49,089 bases of DNA, taken from the NCBI GenBank assembly GCA_944325775.1, contig CALVBL010000013.1, positions 1 through 49,089 of the forward strand, written 5' to 3'. How positions within the stretch are numbered: the stretch's first letter is position 1; each line of letters begins with the position of its first letter. Below are positions 10,129 through 18,338 of the stretch, piece after piece. This DNA is from an uncultured Helicobacter sp. Lineage in GTDB: Bacteria; Campylobacterota; Campylobacteria; Campylobacterales; Helicobacteraceae. A program made the position numbers and the translations under genes. A model generated the notes under the pieces. The model ran no database searches. It was not told the DNA's origin and was given only the letters and a program-made list of their open reading frames with translations.

Positions 10129-10159
10129 TATAACACCCCACTTTAGAATCTATCCATGC

Positions 10160-11500
10160 TTAATCACACGCACGCTTTCGCTCTCCCTGTCTTTTTGCGT
10201 CGCTGCGCAAGCACTTTAACTCATCAGCTACCATATCCTCAAAGCGCTCCGCGGGCTTGATGAGAAAATCCTCGCCATCTTGCACGCCCACTTCCACAGC
10301 GCGCGGACGCGTGTTATAAGTGTGTGCCATACTATACCCATACGCTCCAGCATTTTCAAACGCCACGATATCCCCATGCACTAGCTCTGGCAGTGCGACA
10401 TCTTTGGCTAAAAAGTCGCTAGATTCACAGATTGCCCCCACGACATCGGCTTTTGTAAATTGCGATGAGCTAGTGTCTTGTGGGTTTTGAATCTGCTTAG
10501 AATCTCCCTCTGTGCTGACTATGTTAGATTCTATAATATCGCCTCTGCGCACCAAGCGCATCGTATGCACAGCATTATAGAGCGCGGGGCGCATAAGGTC
10601 ATTCATCGCCGCATCGATAATCACAAAGCGCTTGTGCTCATTGTATTTTTCATAGAGCACCTTGCTCACAAGCACCCCGCTTTTACCCACGATATACCTA
10701 CCCGGCTCACAGATGATTGTCACATCAAGCCCGCGCAATGCCTCTAAAATCGCCTGTGCGTAGTCATACAAAGGGATCTCGCGCTCATCTGTGTAGCGGA
10801 TCCCCACGCCACCGCCCACATCAAAGAATCTAATATCGATTTTTAGCGCTAGGAGACTATGGGTGAGCTCAGCGATTTTTTTGGCACCTTGTTTGATTGG
10901 CTCTAAGTCTGTGAGCTGTGAGCCTATATGGAAATGTATGCCGATGGGCTCGATATGCGGGGAGTTTTTGGCAAAGATATACATCTGCTTGGCACTCTGT
11001 ATATCCACACCGAATTTGTTCTCATGCAAGCCTGTAGAGATATAGGGGTGGGTCTTGGCATCGATATTGGGATTGACACGCACCGAGATCCGCGCTATGA
11101 CACCCAACTCTTTAGCGATAGATTCTATACGCTCTAGCTCCGCCCTGCTCTCGACATTGAGAAACAAAATATCACTTTTTAACGCCTCATAAATCTCATC
11201 ATCGCGCTTGCCCACGCCGCTATAGATGATTTTGTATTTGGGTATGCCCGCTAGCAGTGCGCGCCGCACCTCACCGATAGATACACAATCCGCACCAGAT
11301 CCAAGATTGGCTAGATGATTAATGATACTGAGGTTGGAATTTGCCTTGAGTGCGTAGCAGATGAGGGATTTTCGCGCCTTAAAGGCGTTTTTGAATGTTT
11401 CAAACTGATTGGTGATAGAGTGGAAGTCATACACATACATAGGTGTGCCATATTTTTGCGCACAGCGCGCAAGTAGGGCGTTATCTAGGGTAGTATCCAT
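10160..11500 (-). CDS. lysA: Diaminopimelate decarboxylase (LysA)
   Basis: PLP-dependent last step of lysine synthesis, meso-diaminopimelate to lysine. The N-terminal TIM barrel has the PLP lysine in CYALKANSN, then HFHIGSQ and the glycine-rich phosphate site DVGGGVGIRY. EPGRYIVG and CESSDFLA carry substrate and dimer-interface residues, and ENAGAYGYSMA ends the active-site text. At 446 aa it is about 40 residues longer than usual. The extra length is a polar insertion around residues 325-350 (text IESNIVSTEGDSKQIQNPQ) placed just before the conserved Cys segment, plus a charged tail. Confidence 0.95.
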   Translation of the reverse strand: MDTTLDNALLARCAQKYGTPMYVYDFHSITNQFETFKNAFKARKSLICYALKANSNLSIINHLANLGSGADCVSIGEVRRALLAGIPKYKIIYSGVGKRDDEIYEALKSDILFLNVESRAELERIESIAKELGVIARISVRVNPNIDAKTHPYISTGLHENKFGVDIQSAKQMYIFAKNSPHIEPIGIHFHIGSQLTDLEPIKQGAKKIAELTHSLLALKIDIRFFDVGGGVGIRYTDEREIPLYDYAQAILEALRGLDVTIICEPGRYIVGKSGVLVSKVLYEKYNEHKRFVIIDAAMNDLMRPALYNAVHTMRLVRRGDIIESNIVSTEGDSKQIQNPQDTSSSQFTKADVVGAICESSDFLAKDVALPELVHGDIVAFENAGAYGYSMAHTYNTRPRAVEVGVQDGEDFLIKPAERFEDMVADELKCLRSDAKRQGERKRACD

Positions 11501-11590
11501 AGGCTTTGGACTCCAAAATTTAGGGGTTTAAACAAGCGGTTATTCTAACCACATAGCTTTAAAATAGCCTTAATCCCAGCACTTTGGGGC

Positions 11591-12352
11591 TTATTCCTCA
11601 AAATCTTTGCACAGCTCTAGGATCAGATCAGAATCTAACATTTTTGGATCAATCCGCACGCCGATGTCTGGACTACTCCAATGCTCTAGGGGCAGCCACT
11701 CTAGCTCGCTAGCCTTACTGCTCCTTGAGGCTTTTTGGTAGGGGAAGTGGTATTGGGGCATCTCCACCCTCACAATGCAGTTTGTATGTGGCACGAGCTG
11801 CTCGATACGCCCAAACTCTTTGAATCTCAAACCAAAATTCTTAACAAGCCATTGATCGCCCTCCATGACATTACGCCACGCTTTGAGCACACACACCCTA
11901 TTGTCTTTGAGGCAAAAATCTATCCTTGGCAGTAGCACCATATCCCATATATGCCTCACTGCATAAAAGCCCTTATAGAGCTTATCGGGCAGGTAGATAT
12001 GATCCACATCGATTTTTACTAGCCACTCATCTTTTGGTATCACACTTAGCACATAGTTGTAATACGCATAGAGCTTATTCTCCTCACTCTGTGGGTTATA
12101 GATATCCACACTATGAGGATACTTCACCGCGATAAAGCTCGGGAACGCCTCACAAAACTCCAAAATAATCTCCTCGCTCCCATCATCACAATCGTTATAG
12201 CCTATCACGCCCCGCTGAATGGCTGGCAGGATAGAATACAAGCTCGCCCTTAGCGTATGGGCTTCGTTTCGCACGCGTATGTAGCCCCAAGGATTGCGCG
12301 GGGATTTGGGATCTTTAGCACTAGGATCGGCACTGAAGTAGCCTGTATGCAC
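11591..12352 (-). CDS. CgtA-like beta-1,4-GalNAc transferase, C-terminal part (phase off)
   Basis: Catalytic part of a glycosyltransferase that reads like Campylobacter jejuni CgtA, which adds GalNAc to lipooligosaccharide. Shared text includes KDPKSPRNPW, ASLYSILPAIQRGVIGYND, SEENKLYAYYNYV and PKDEWLVKIDVDHIY, the last carrying the DxD metal site. The reading frame is open upstream of the first ATG and passes through the C10 tract. With 11 (or 8) cytosines it would fuse to the ORF at 12394-12732 into one protein of about 380 aa. As given the halves are out of frame, so the enzyme is off unless the tract slips. Donor and acceptor specificity are inferred only. Confidence 0.85.
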   Translation of the reverse strand: MHTGYFSADPSAKDPKSPRNPWGYIRVRNEAHTLRASLYSILPAIQRGVIGYNDCDDGSEEIILEFCEAFPSFIAVKYPHSVDIYNPQSEENKLYAYYNYVLSVIPKDEWLVKIDVDHIYLPDKLYKGFYAVRHIWDMVLLPRIDFCLKDNRVCVLKAWRNVMEGDQWLVKNFGLRFKEFGRIEQLVPHTNCIVRVEMPQYHFPYQKASRSSKASELEWLPLEHWSSPDIGVRIDPKMLDSDLILELCKDFEE

Positions 12353-12393
12353 GACCTTAGTATGAGCAAGCTTAGCCTTGTCTTGGAGTTCTT

Positions 12394-12732
12394 TTAGGGT
12401 GCAAATGGGGGGGGGGTAAATAATGAATGATTTGCACGGATTGTGGCAAGTGGTGTGGGGTTTAGGTGGGATTTGTAGGGTTGCAGAAATGGATTGCTAT
12501 GATGTGCAAGATTAGATTCTAAATCCACATTAGAATCTAGGTTTGTGAATCTAGATTCAACATCTTTGATAAAATCCAACACGTCTCTAGGCACATACTT
12601 ATCCACTTCTTGCAATACCACAATCCTCTCCCCAAAGCCCATCTTCTTGCCAAACTCCAAGCGCCACGACCTTTTGGGGATAAACCAGCACAAAACCTTA
12701 TACGCCAATCTCCTAACATAAAACTCTAGCAT
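12394..12732 (-). CDS. CgtA-like glycosyltransferase, N-terminal part (phase off)
   Basis: Short N-terminal half of the same glycosyltransferase, 112 codons. It begins MLEFYVRRLAYKVLCWFIP, a hydrophobic and basic stretch like the membrane-associated N terminus of CgtA, and runs through FGERIVVLQEVDKYVPRDVL. It then enters a low-complexity segment and the C10 tract, after which the frame ends at once (FAP then stop). AAAGGAG stands five bases before the ATG at 12732; an ATG five codons earlier overlaps this site and is rejected. The asparagine- and serine-rich segment before the tract (about 50-85) contains several GAWTC words. Confidence 0.8.
   Translation of the reverse strand: MLEFYVRRLAYKVLCWFIPKRSWRLEFGKKMGFGERIVVLQEVDKYVPRDVLDFIKDVESRFTNLDSNVDLESNLAHHSNPFLQPYKSHLNPTPLATIRANHSLFTPPPFAP
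12407..12416 (-). repeat. C10 homopolymer tract, translational phase-variation switch
   Basis: Ten cytosines on the coding (minus) strand. In the current frame, after the ACC codon, eight cytosines remain, which shifts translation to an early stop. One more base would read on through ICTLKELQDKAKLAHTKVV into the C-terminal ORF. Slipped-strand mispairing at such tracts is the known mechanism in Campylobacter and Helicobacter. A miscounted tract in the assembly would give the same picture. Confidence 0.88.
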
Positions 12733-12754
12733 CACCACTCCTTTCATACACCTT

Positions 12755-13285
12755 CTACGCCTTAGGGCGAAACGCGCTAATTACCTGCGTATTTGGTTCG
12801 ATATACGCCCCGCCTATGAGATCTATGCAATAAGGTATCGCGGGGAATACCGCCTCTAGGCATTCTTTGATGCTCTTTGGCTTGCCCGGTAGATTGAGTA
12901 TGAGGCTTTTGCCCCGCACGCCCGCACTCTGACGCGACAAAATAGCAGTAGGCACATACTGCAGGCTCACTGCGCGCATTTGCTCTCCAAACCCAGGGAG
13001 CATTTTCTCACACACACTTTGTGTCACTTCAGGAATGATGTCCCTCGGCGCAGGTCCTGTGCCACCGGTGGTAACGACCAGATCGCACCCACACTCATCA
13101 CACATTTTTTTGAGCGCAGATTCTAAAGGCGCAAAATCATCACTCACCACCTCATACACGAACTCGCATTCATTGGCGATGAAACTGCTTAGCACTTCTT
13201 TGATCGCCTTGCCAGAAATATCCTCATACACGCCACTAGAAGCCCTATCAGAAGATACCAAGATTCCTATTTTGATGACTTGCAT
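12755..13285 (-). CDS. mog: Molybdopterin adenylyltransferase (Mog/MogA)
   Basis: 176-aa MogA-type enzyme that adenylates molybdopterin before molybdenum insertion. Visible motifs are GILVSSDRASSGVYED at the start, the substrate loop TTGGTGPAPRDIIPE and the late motif LILNLPGKPKSIKECL. AAGGAGC precedes the ATG, and the gene overlaps the end of mobB by 19 bases, so translation is likely coupled. It closes the cluster mobB-moaE-moaD-moeA, and molybdopterin made here would serve molybdoenzymes elsewhere in the genome. Confidence 0.94.
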   Translation of the reverse strand: MQVIKIGILVSSDRASSGVYEDISGKAIKEVLSSFIANECEFVYEVVSDDFAPLESALKKMCDECGCDLVVTTGGTGPAPRDIIPEVTQSVCEKMLPGFGEQMRAVSLQYVPTAILSRQSAGVRGKSLILNLPGKPKSIKECLEAVFPAIPYCIDLIGGAYIEPNTQVISAFRPKA

Positions 13286-13845
13286 ACACGCTCCTTATCG
13301 ATAAATTCCAGAATCTCCAGCGGGTTATTCAGATCTAGCACTGTGAGATTTGTCAATGTCGCCATATCTGTGCGATCCCGCAGCTCCCTATCCATCGCGA
13401 TCGCTACACCATAGGGCAAATATGAGCGATCCAGCTCCCCACGCGCCACAATGATACGCCTATAGGGCAACCCCCTCAAGCCCTCGATAAACACATAATC
13501 ACACGCACCAAAAAACTCCAATGCACGCTCAAACTCACACAATTCATACGCGCTCACACCCTGCTGTGTCGCTTCCATAGATTCATTTGAATCTCCATTA
13601 GAGCGAAAGCTAAATATCGTGCTTTTATTTGGTGAGATCACTGCGACCTTTTGCGCCACGCACGAAAATTTATAGCTATCCTTGAGCCCCTCTCTGCCTT
13701 TTGTATCAAACTCCGCTTTATCCTTTGGATCATGCTTGATGACACCCACGCTTTTGCCCTCCGTGCGTAATATCTCCGCGAGCTTGCAAATAAGCGTGCT
13801 CTTGCCACTATTGCTCTTGCCACTAAATGCGATGATTTTAGGCAT
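13267..13845 (-). CDS. mobB: Molybdopterin-guanine dinucleotide biosynthesis protein B (MobB)
   Basis: P-loop GTPase of 192 aa that assists MobA in making the bis-MGD cofactor. Walker A is FSGKSNSGKST at residues 6-16, followed by VGVIKHDPKD, the usual MobB strand, and DYVFIEGLRGLPYRRI, which is the late conserved motif. The start codon overlaps the moaE stop as TAATG. A polar stretch NGDSNESMEATQQG around residues 85-100 is again rich in GAWTC-encoded serine and may be extra. MobA is not in this window. Confidence 0.93.
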   Translation of the reverse strand: MPKIIAFSGKSNSGKSTLICKLAEILRTEGKSVGVIKHDPKDKAEFDTKGREGLKDSYKFSCVAQKVAVISPNKSTIFSFRSNGDSNESMEATQQGVSAYELCEFERALEFFGACDYVFIEGLRGLPYRRIIVARGELDRSYLPYGVAIAMDRELRDRTDMATLTNLTVLDLNNPLEILEFIDKERVCKSSK

Positions 13846-14417
13846 TAGCCAAGCACCCCGCTGCCCTCAATTGGCGTGCTGCGACTCATCGCAAACACCC
13901 GCCTATCGCCTATCACATCGTATTTCCAAATAGGCGCATTCGCCTTAAAATCCTCGATAAACGCCTCATAGAGCCCAAGTGCGGCTTTGCGTTGTTTGGA
14001 GATAACCGCGCACATATACGAGCTTTGCGTATGCGCCACATCGCCCACGGAGTGCGCCATCAGCAGCACTGCGCCTGCCTGCGCGGCTTTTGCCTGCCAA
14101 GATTCAAACCACTTCTGCAGCAGCGGCTCATACACATCAAAGCTTAAGGCGCGCACAAAGGCTTGCGCGCTAGGTTGTGATGAGATGGAGTGCGATGAGG
14201 CAGGCTCTCCCTCCTTAGATTCTCTCCCTTGGGATTCTGCCTCTTTGGATTCTTTTGCGCTAGATTCTGTAAGCTCTCCCTCTCTAGACGCCTCTTGGCG
14301 CACGATACCGGTGAATACACACAGCGCACCGCAATTTTGCTCTTTAGCAAACGTCTCCCACTCCGCATAAATCTCACTTGTAGGTAACGCACCCTGATAC
14401 AGCCGCAAATACTGCAT
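13845..14417 (-). CDS. moaE: Molybdopterin synthase catalytic subunit (MoaE) with pentapeptide insert
   Basis: Large subunit of molybdopterin synthase, which together with MoaD thiocarboxylate puts the dithiolene sulfurs into precursor Z. Conserved text: GALCVFTGIVR, ALSFDVYEPL, AVLLMAHSVGDV and APIWKYDVIGDRRVF. At 190 aa it exceeds the usual 140-155. The excess is an acidic insert (about residues 50-85) built of pentapeptides ESSAK, ESKEA, ESQGR and ESKEG between strand 1 and the DVYE motif. The start at 14417 overlaps the moaD stop (TGATG); four extra upstream codons would lie inside moaD and are rejected. Confidence 0.93.
   Translation of the reverse strand: MQYLRLYQGALPTSEIYAEWETFAKEQNCGALCVFTGIVRQEASREGELTESSAKESKEAESQGRESKEGEPASSHSISSQPSAQAFVRALSFDVYEPLLQKWFESWQAKAAQAGAVLLMAHSVGDVAHTQSSYMCAVISKQRKAALGLYEAFIEDFKANAPIWKYDVIGDRRVFAMSRSTPIEGSGVLG
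14218..14268 (-). repeat. 15-bp tandem GATTCT repeat inside moaE
   Basis: The hexamer GATTCT begins at 14218, 14233, 14248 and 14263, exactly 15 bp apart. On the coding strand this gives GAATCn codon pairs (Glu-Ser) starting each pentapeptide. The intervening nine bases have diverged. The period keeps the frame open. Confidence 0.85.
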
Positions 14418-14641
14418 CAGCCACCACACACGGGAGGTAGGATAAGGACTTTATCGCCATTTTTCAGCGCGAATCCCTCGTCCTTGATGATCTCATCATT
14501 CACCGCCACCGCACAGATTCCAAGCCATTTGCTAAGCTCTGGTTTTTGCGCAAGTTGCGCCTTTAGCTCCTGCATATTTGTCGCCTCTAGCTCCAGCGGA
14601 TCCTGCGCACTAAGTGGTCCCAAAAACTCCACGCGTATCAT
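14417..14641 (-). CDS. moaD: Molybdopterin synthase sulfur carrier subunit (MoaD)
   Basis: 74-aa ubiquitin-like small subunit of molybdopterin synthase. It ends in the required Gly-Gly (LPPVCGG), which is adenylated by a MoeB-type enzyme and then thiocarboxylated. Body text VEFLGPL, ICAVAVNDEIIKDEG and ALKNGDKVLILPP is typical of MoaD. AGGAGG lies six bases before the ATG. The stop overlaps the moaE start, consistent with equimolar production of the two subunits. A candidate activating enzyme is encoded at 42781-43581. Confidence 0.95.
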   Translation of the reverse strand: MIRVEFLGPLSAQDPLELEATNMQELKAQLAQKPELSKWLGICAVAVNDEIIKDEGFALKNGDKVLILPPVCGG

Positions 14642-14664
14642 TGCTTCCTCCTTTTGTTAGATTG

Positions 14665-15921
14665 CTATACCAAATCACGAAATACTAGCAGTGGCACAAC
14701 CGCACCCTTGGGCAAACTCGCGCCATTTTCGTGCAGTATCACAAACGCGCTGTGCGCACCGAGATTCTCAATCATCGAACTCTGCAAGGTTTTTTTGCGC
14801 GCAAAGCTCGCATACAGCTTTCCCTCACTCACACTCACATCACACGCACGAAACTCCATTCTAGAATCTGTGCGCACCGCCTCATCGAGCAAAGTCGCCT
14901 CCAACACAAGCTGATCCGCCCTCGCACCGCACAATCGCGCAAGGATAATGCGCGAAAAGAGCAAAAAACTCACCGCGCACGAATTGGGATAACCGGGCAA
15001 GCCAAAAACATGGGTTTGCTTATCTCCATTGGTGTAGATTCCATACGCTACGGGTTTGCCCGGCTTCAAACGCACGCCCTTAAACACCATTCGTGTTTCC
15101 TGCGCCATAATGTCTTTAGTGAAGTCAAAATCCCCCACGCTCATACCACCGGTAGTGAGCAATATATCGCACTGCATAAGGGCTTGGCGATAGAGTGCGC
15201 GGATAGAATCCACATCATCACCCACCTTGGGATAGAGCACGCTCTCACCCCCTAGAGATTCTACAAGAGCGCTTAGCAGGTGGTTATTCACACTCCTTAG
15301 GACATTATCCCTCTCACTCTCTTCGCCCACTTCGATGATCTCATCACCTATGCTCAAAATCCCCACCTTTGGCTTTTGTACCACTTGCACAAACACTTGA
15401 TTGAGATCTGCGAGCAGTCCGATCTCAAAGGGCGTGATACGCGTGCTAGATTCTAAAAGCTTCTGTCCCTTGGTGTAGTTTTCGCCCACTTGGCGAACCC
15501 ACTGCGCGGGATTTATGGGCTGGGCACGATCTTTAAGATATATAAAACTCTTGCCATTAGATTCACACTCACTCACATCTTCGCGCAAAATGATCGTATC
15601 CGTGCCTATGGGCATTCGTGAGCCGGTGTAGGTGCGAATAGTATGTGCGCTCTGGAGATGAAACTCCTCCTGTGTGCCCGCGCTATTGGTGGCTTGGATA
15701 CACAGCCCTCTGTCGCGCAAAGTCTCAATATCCGCACTCGCAATCGCATAGCCATCCATACTAGAAGTCGGTACAGGTGGGACATTCCTAGGGGCGAAAA
15801 TATCTTGAGCAAGATAGCGATTGAGTGCTTGGGTAAATATAACTTTTTGGCTAGGGAGAGGAGTAATAGGGGTAGTTTGTAGTATCTCTATGGCTTCATC
15901 ATAGCTAATCATCGTGCGCAT
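14665..15921 (-). CDS. moeA: Molybdopterin molybdenumtransferase (MoeA)
   Basis: 418-aa MoeA, which inserts molybdate into adenylated molybdopterin. Early text YDEAIEIL and VPPVPTSSMDGYAI is diagnostic. The central MoCF-binding domain has KVGILSIGDE, LLTTGGMSVGDFDFTKD and VFGLPGYPNSCAVSF, and a C-terminal beta domain completes it. AGGAG sits six bases before the first ATG at 15921; a second ATG three codons later is less well spaced. It is placed just upstream of moaD in the same direction. Confidence 0.95.
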   Translation of the reverse strand: MRTMISYDEAIEILQTTPITPLPSQKVIFTQALNRYLAQDIFAPRNVPPVPTSSMDGYAIASADIETLRDRGLCIQATNSAGTQEEFHLQSAHTIRTYTGSRMPIGTDTIILREDVSECESNGKSFIYLKDRAQPINPAQWVRQVGENYTKGQKLLESSTRITPFEIGLLADLNQVFVQVVQKPKVGILSIGDEIIEVGEESERDNVLRSVNNHLLSALVESLGGESVLYPKVGDDVDSIRALYRQALMQCDILLTTGGMSVGDFDFTKDIMAQETRMVFKGVRLKPGKPVAYGIYTNGDKQTHVFGLPGYPNSCAVSFLLFSRIILARLCGARADQLVLEATLLDEAVRTDSRMEFRACDVSVSEGKLYASFARKKTLQSSMIENLGAHSAFVILHENGASLPKGAVVPLLVFRDLV

Positions 15922-16003
15922 ATTTCACTCCTCTAAAGTCTAATCAAATCAAGCTATACATTCTAAGATATTTATCTTAAGCCTATCATTAAAGCACCAA
16001 AGC

Positions 16004-16687
16004 TTAGAGCAAATGCCCCATTTTGTGCTTTTTGACCTCCAGATACTGCTTGTTGTGTGCATTGCAGCCCACGATGATGCTCTGCCGCGCGACCTTAGCA
16101 TACTGCGCTAGAGAATCCACCTTAAGCGGATTGTTAGTCAGTAGCTCTATCTCTGTAATCCCAAAGGCTTGAAAAATCGCTCCCACAATCGCATAATCTC
16201 TACAATCACTAGGCAAACCTAGCTCCAGATTCGCCTCTACCGTGTCTCGCCCTTTATCCTGCAGTGCATAGGCATTGACTTTATTAAAGAGTCCTATGCC
16301 CCTGCCCTCTTGACGCAGATACAGCAGCATACCGCCCTCTTTGTGCGCACAGATCGCCTTCATAGAATGCGCCAACTCCTCGCCACAATCGCATTTGAGT
16401 GATCCAAACACATCGCCCGTGAGGCATTCAGAGTGCAAGCGTACAAGCGGGATCTTGCCTAAATGCTGGGTAAAAACCACAAGATGCTCTTTGGGATAGG
16501 ATTGGAGAGTGAGTAGCTGTGAATCTACACGCTCCATACCTCTAGAGCACAAGCCCTCTGTCTGTGAATCCTCTCGCGCCAAATCTGCTCGTGAGCACTC
16601 CTCGCGCGGATATTCTCTAAAACTCTGAATCCAAAATGTCCCATATTTCGTGGGAAGCTTAGCTTTTTGTGAAATCTCAAAACGCAT
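16004..16687 (-). CDS. ribA: GTP cyclohydrolase II (RibA)
   Basis: Opens GTP to the first riboflavin pathway intermediate. The zinc-binding segment HSECLTGDVFGSLKCDCGEE and the catalytic text LYLRQEGRGIGLFNKVNAYALQ are complete, with LTNNPLKV near the end. At 227 aa it is about 30 longer than the usual stand-alone RibA; the extra residues (about 25-55, text LAREDSQTEG) sit before the first conserved strand and carry GAWTC words. It stands upstream of the molybdopterin genes, as I recall it does in H. pylori. AAGGA precedes the ATG. Confidence 0.95.
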   Translation of the reverse strand: MRFEISQKAKLPTKYGTFWIQSFREYPREECSRADLAREDSQTEGLCSRGMERVDSQLLTLQSYPKEHLVVFTQHLGKIPLVRLHSECLTGDVFGSLKCDCGEELAHSMKAICAHKEGGMLLYLRQEGRGIGLFNKVNAYALQDKGRDTVEANLELGLPSDCRDYAIVGAIFQAFGITEIELLTNNPLKVDSLAQYAKVARQSIIVGCNAHNKQYLEVKKHKMGHLL

Positions 16688-16701
16688 GGTATTCCTTCGT
16701 A

Positions 16702-17421
16702 TTAAAATGTGTAATGCAAGCTTAACATAATGCCATTATCCCCTCGCCTTGATCGCATGGGGCTAAGACGTGTGTATAGGATATGCTTATCAATCCCAAG
16801 TCGCCTATCAAGCCCCGTGATCTCGATAAGCGCGCCCACAGGATCCATAGCAATCAGCGCAAAATCCCCCAATGAGCGCGATCCTAACAAGGTGCGATCA
16901 TGTGCATAAATATACTTGCTCGCCTGAAAAAACATCTCCCCAAAAATCGCGCCAAAAGCAGGAGTAACGACAAGATCCTGCCAGCTAGGCACTTCTGCGA
17001 ATGCTTCCACACCAAATTCCCAAAAAAATGTGCTCGCCACAAACGCAAAAAGTGTGCTCTCAAACCACCCATAGCCCGCCTTTCTAGGCTGCATATAATA
17101 CACCGCACCCCAATAGGGATGCCCTATCCAGTTTAATATCCAGTCGTCTTTATCCGCCACAAGTGCATTTGCGACATTATCGCGCCAATTCGTGCCTAGA
17201 TTATAAATATCCTCTTTGTTCCAATTCGTAACGCTCTCTGGCATCAGATACAGCACCAGCGCGCCACCCACAGACCCTAGCAGCACCACACCACTGCTTA
17301 AGCCCACATACGAAGCGTTTGGCTTAGGCTCTGTATGCAAAGCAAGCCTGCTATAATCGATCTCTGATTGCGTATAAAGCACAGATAGCAACGACACAAA
17401 CGCAAAAATATACCTTAGCAA
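16702..17421 (-). CDS. DUF3943-family membrane or envelope protein
   Basis: About 239 aa, matching the DUF3943 family through NWIGHPYWGAVYY, YGWFESTLFAFVASTFFWEF and PAFGAIFGE. It begins with a signal-like hydrophobic stretch (LLRYIFAFVSLLSVLY) and contains a second hydrophobic segment (VGLSSGVVLLGSVGGALVL). No ATG start exists before the conserved region. A TTG at 17421 has AAAAGG five bases upstream and directly precedes the signal-like sequence; a TTG at 17460 has no ribosome site. Function unknown. It is 14 bases upstream of ribA and likely co-transcribed. Confidence 0.75.
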   Translation of the reverse strand: MLRYIFAFVSLLSVLYTQSEIDYSRLALHTEPKPNASYVGLSSGVVLLGSVGGALVLYLMPESVTNWNKEDIYNLGTNWRDNVANALVADKDDWILNWIGHPYWGAVYYMQPRKAGYGWFESTLFAFVASTFFWEFGVEAFAEVPSWQDLVVTPAFGAIFGEMFFQASKYIYAHDRTLLGSRSLGDFALIAMDPVGALIEITGLDRRLGIDKHILYTRLSPMRSRRGDNGIMLSLHYTF

Positions 17422-17512
17422 ACACGACCTTTTACATAGAATCTTTAGCAAATCCAACAAGACAAAACGCGTATTCTACTATCTTTTGTCTAACGCAATG
17501 GGGGCAAAATGC

Positions 17513-17518
17513 TATAAT
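17513..17518 (+). promoter_or_regulatory. Extended -10 promoter element for the YhcH gene
   Basis: TATAAT preceded by TGC (extended -10, TGCTATAAT), 25 bases before the ATG at 17544. No clear -35 box is seen, as is usual for Helicobacter vegetative promoters. Confidence 0.7.
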
Positions 17519-17543
17519 CACACAAAAATACCAAGGAGTTATG

Positions 17544-18128
17544 ATGGCAATCATAGGGCATTTGGAGCAGTTTGGGGCGTTTTTTGCGCATTATCCAGCG
17601 CTTAGAAGAGCTAGGGAATACCTCACGCAAGCACTCACGCCAGATTCTATAATACACCAGCGCATTATCGCATTGCGAAGCAACACCGCTTGTAAATCTC
17701 AAGATTTGCATATGCGAGATTCACACATACAAGATTCATATGTGCAAGATTCACGAGTGGAGGTGAGCTACGATCTTGGTGGTGGCATACGCGCGATCGA
17801 GCAGACCTACGCGCTCAAACCCCACACAGAGGCGTTTTATGAATCCCACAGGGCGTTTGTGGATTTTCAGCTGTGTGTGGCGGGGGCAGAGTATTTCGAG
17901 GTGGGACATATAGCGGATTTCACGCCACTCACGTCATATGATGAGACCAAAGATCTCATTACCTACCGCAAAGGTGCGAGCGTGCCACATCAGTTGTATT
18001 TTTATAGTGGGATTTTGGGAGTGTTTTTTCCAGAAGATGTGCATGCGGGAGGGCTAGGCTCACAAGAACTCCCACAGCCTCAAAAAGTCGTGCTAAAAGT
18101 GCCTATAGAGGTGTTTTATAAAATCTAG
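17544..18128 (+). CDS. YhcH/YjgK/YiaL family protein with DS-pentapeptide insert
   Basis: 194-aa cupin-like protein of the YhcH/YjgK/YiaL (also EbgC) family, often tied to sialic acid or sugar catabolism. Typical text: SHRAFVDFQLCVAGAEYFEVG, FFPEDVHAGGL with the metal-binding histidine, and KVVLKVPIEVFYK at the end. The family is usually near 150 aa. The excess lies around residues 52-75, where the protein reads DSHIQ DSYVQ DSRVE, a pentapeptide repeat. Two ATGs are adjacent; the one at 17544 has AAGGAG five bases upstream and is preferred over 17541. The substrate is not known. Confidence 0.87.
   Translation: MAIIGHLEQFGAFFAHYPALRRAREYLTQALTPDSIIHQRIIALRSNTACKSQDLHMRDSHIQDSYVQDSRVEVSYDLGGGIRAIEQTYALKPHTEAFYESHRAFVDFQLCVAGAEYFEVGHIADFTPLTSYDETKDLITYRKGASVPHQLYFYSGILGVFFPEDVHAGGLGSQELPQPQKVVLKVPIEVFYKI
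17714..17758 (+). repeat. 15-bp tandem AGATTCA repeat inside the YhcH gene
   Basis: AGATTCA begins at 17717, 17732 and 17747, exactly 15 bp apart, in three units encoding DSHIQ, DSYVQ and DSRVE. It lies between conserved N-terminal helices and the first cupin strand. Confidence 0.85.
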
Positions 18129-18142
18129 ATTTAAGCATTTAA

Positions 18143-18317
18143 GGCATTCGGCTTTTTACTTCGCTTACGCTCGCAACAGCAAGCTAAGGAGCGATAAATG
18201 CTTGATTGCTTCGTTCGGATTTGGTCACTACCGCTAAGGTAGCTCCTTGCATCCTCACTCGCAAAACAATCATTTCTCATCTCAAAACGAAGTTTCTTTA
18301 GTAAATCCTAGAATGCC
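18143..18317 (-). repeat. Family-2 structured repeat, copy 2a
   Basis: Element bounded by perfect inverted ends GGCATTC (18143-18149) and GAATGCC (18311-18317), 175 bp. Read on the minus strand it has the family core GAGATGAGAAA, then GGAGCTACC-TTAGC-GGTAGTGACC (inner hairpin), then TTTATCGCTCC. A pairing arm GATTGTTTTGC with GCAATC encloses the inner hairpin. It forms the left half of the 516-bp convergent spacer. Confidence 0.75.
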
Positions 18318-18338
18318 AAGAGGCAAAGCCAAGCGTGG

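Noticed and set aside
11591..12732. CgtA-like locus as a decayed pseudogene
   Set aside because: The only lesion is one base at a C10 tract; both halves are otherwise intact and well conserved, which fits phase variation better.
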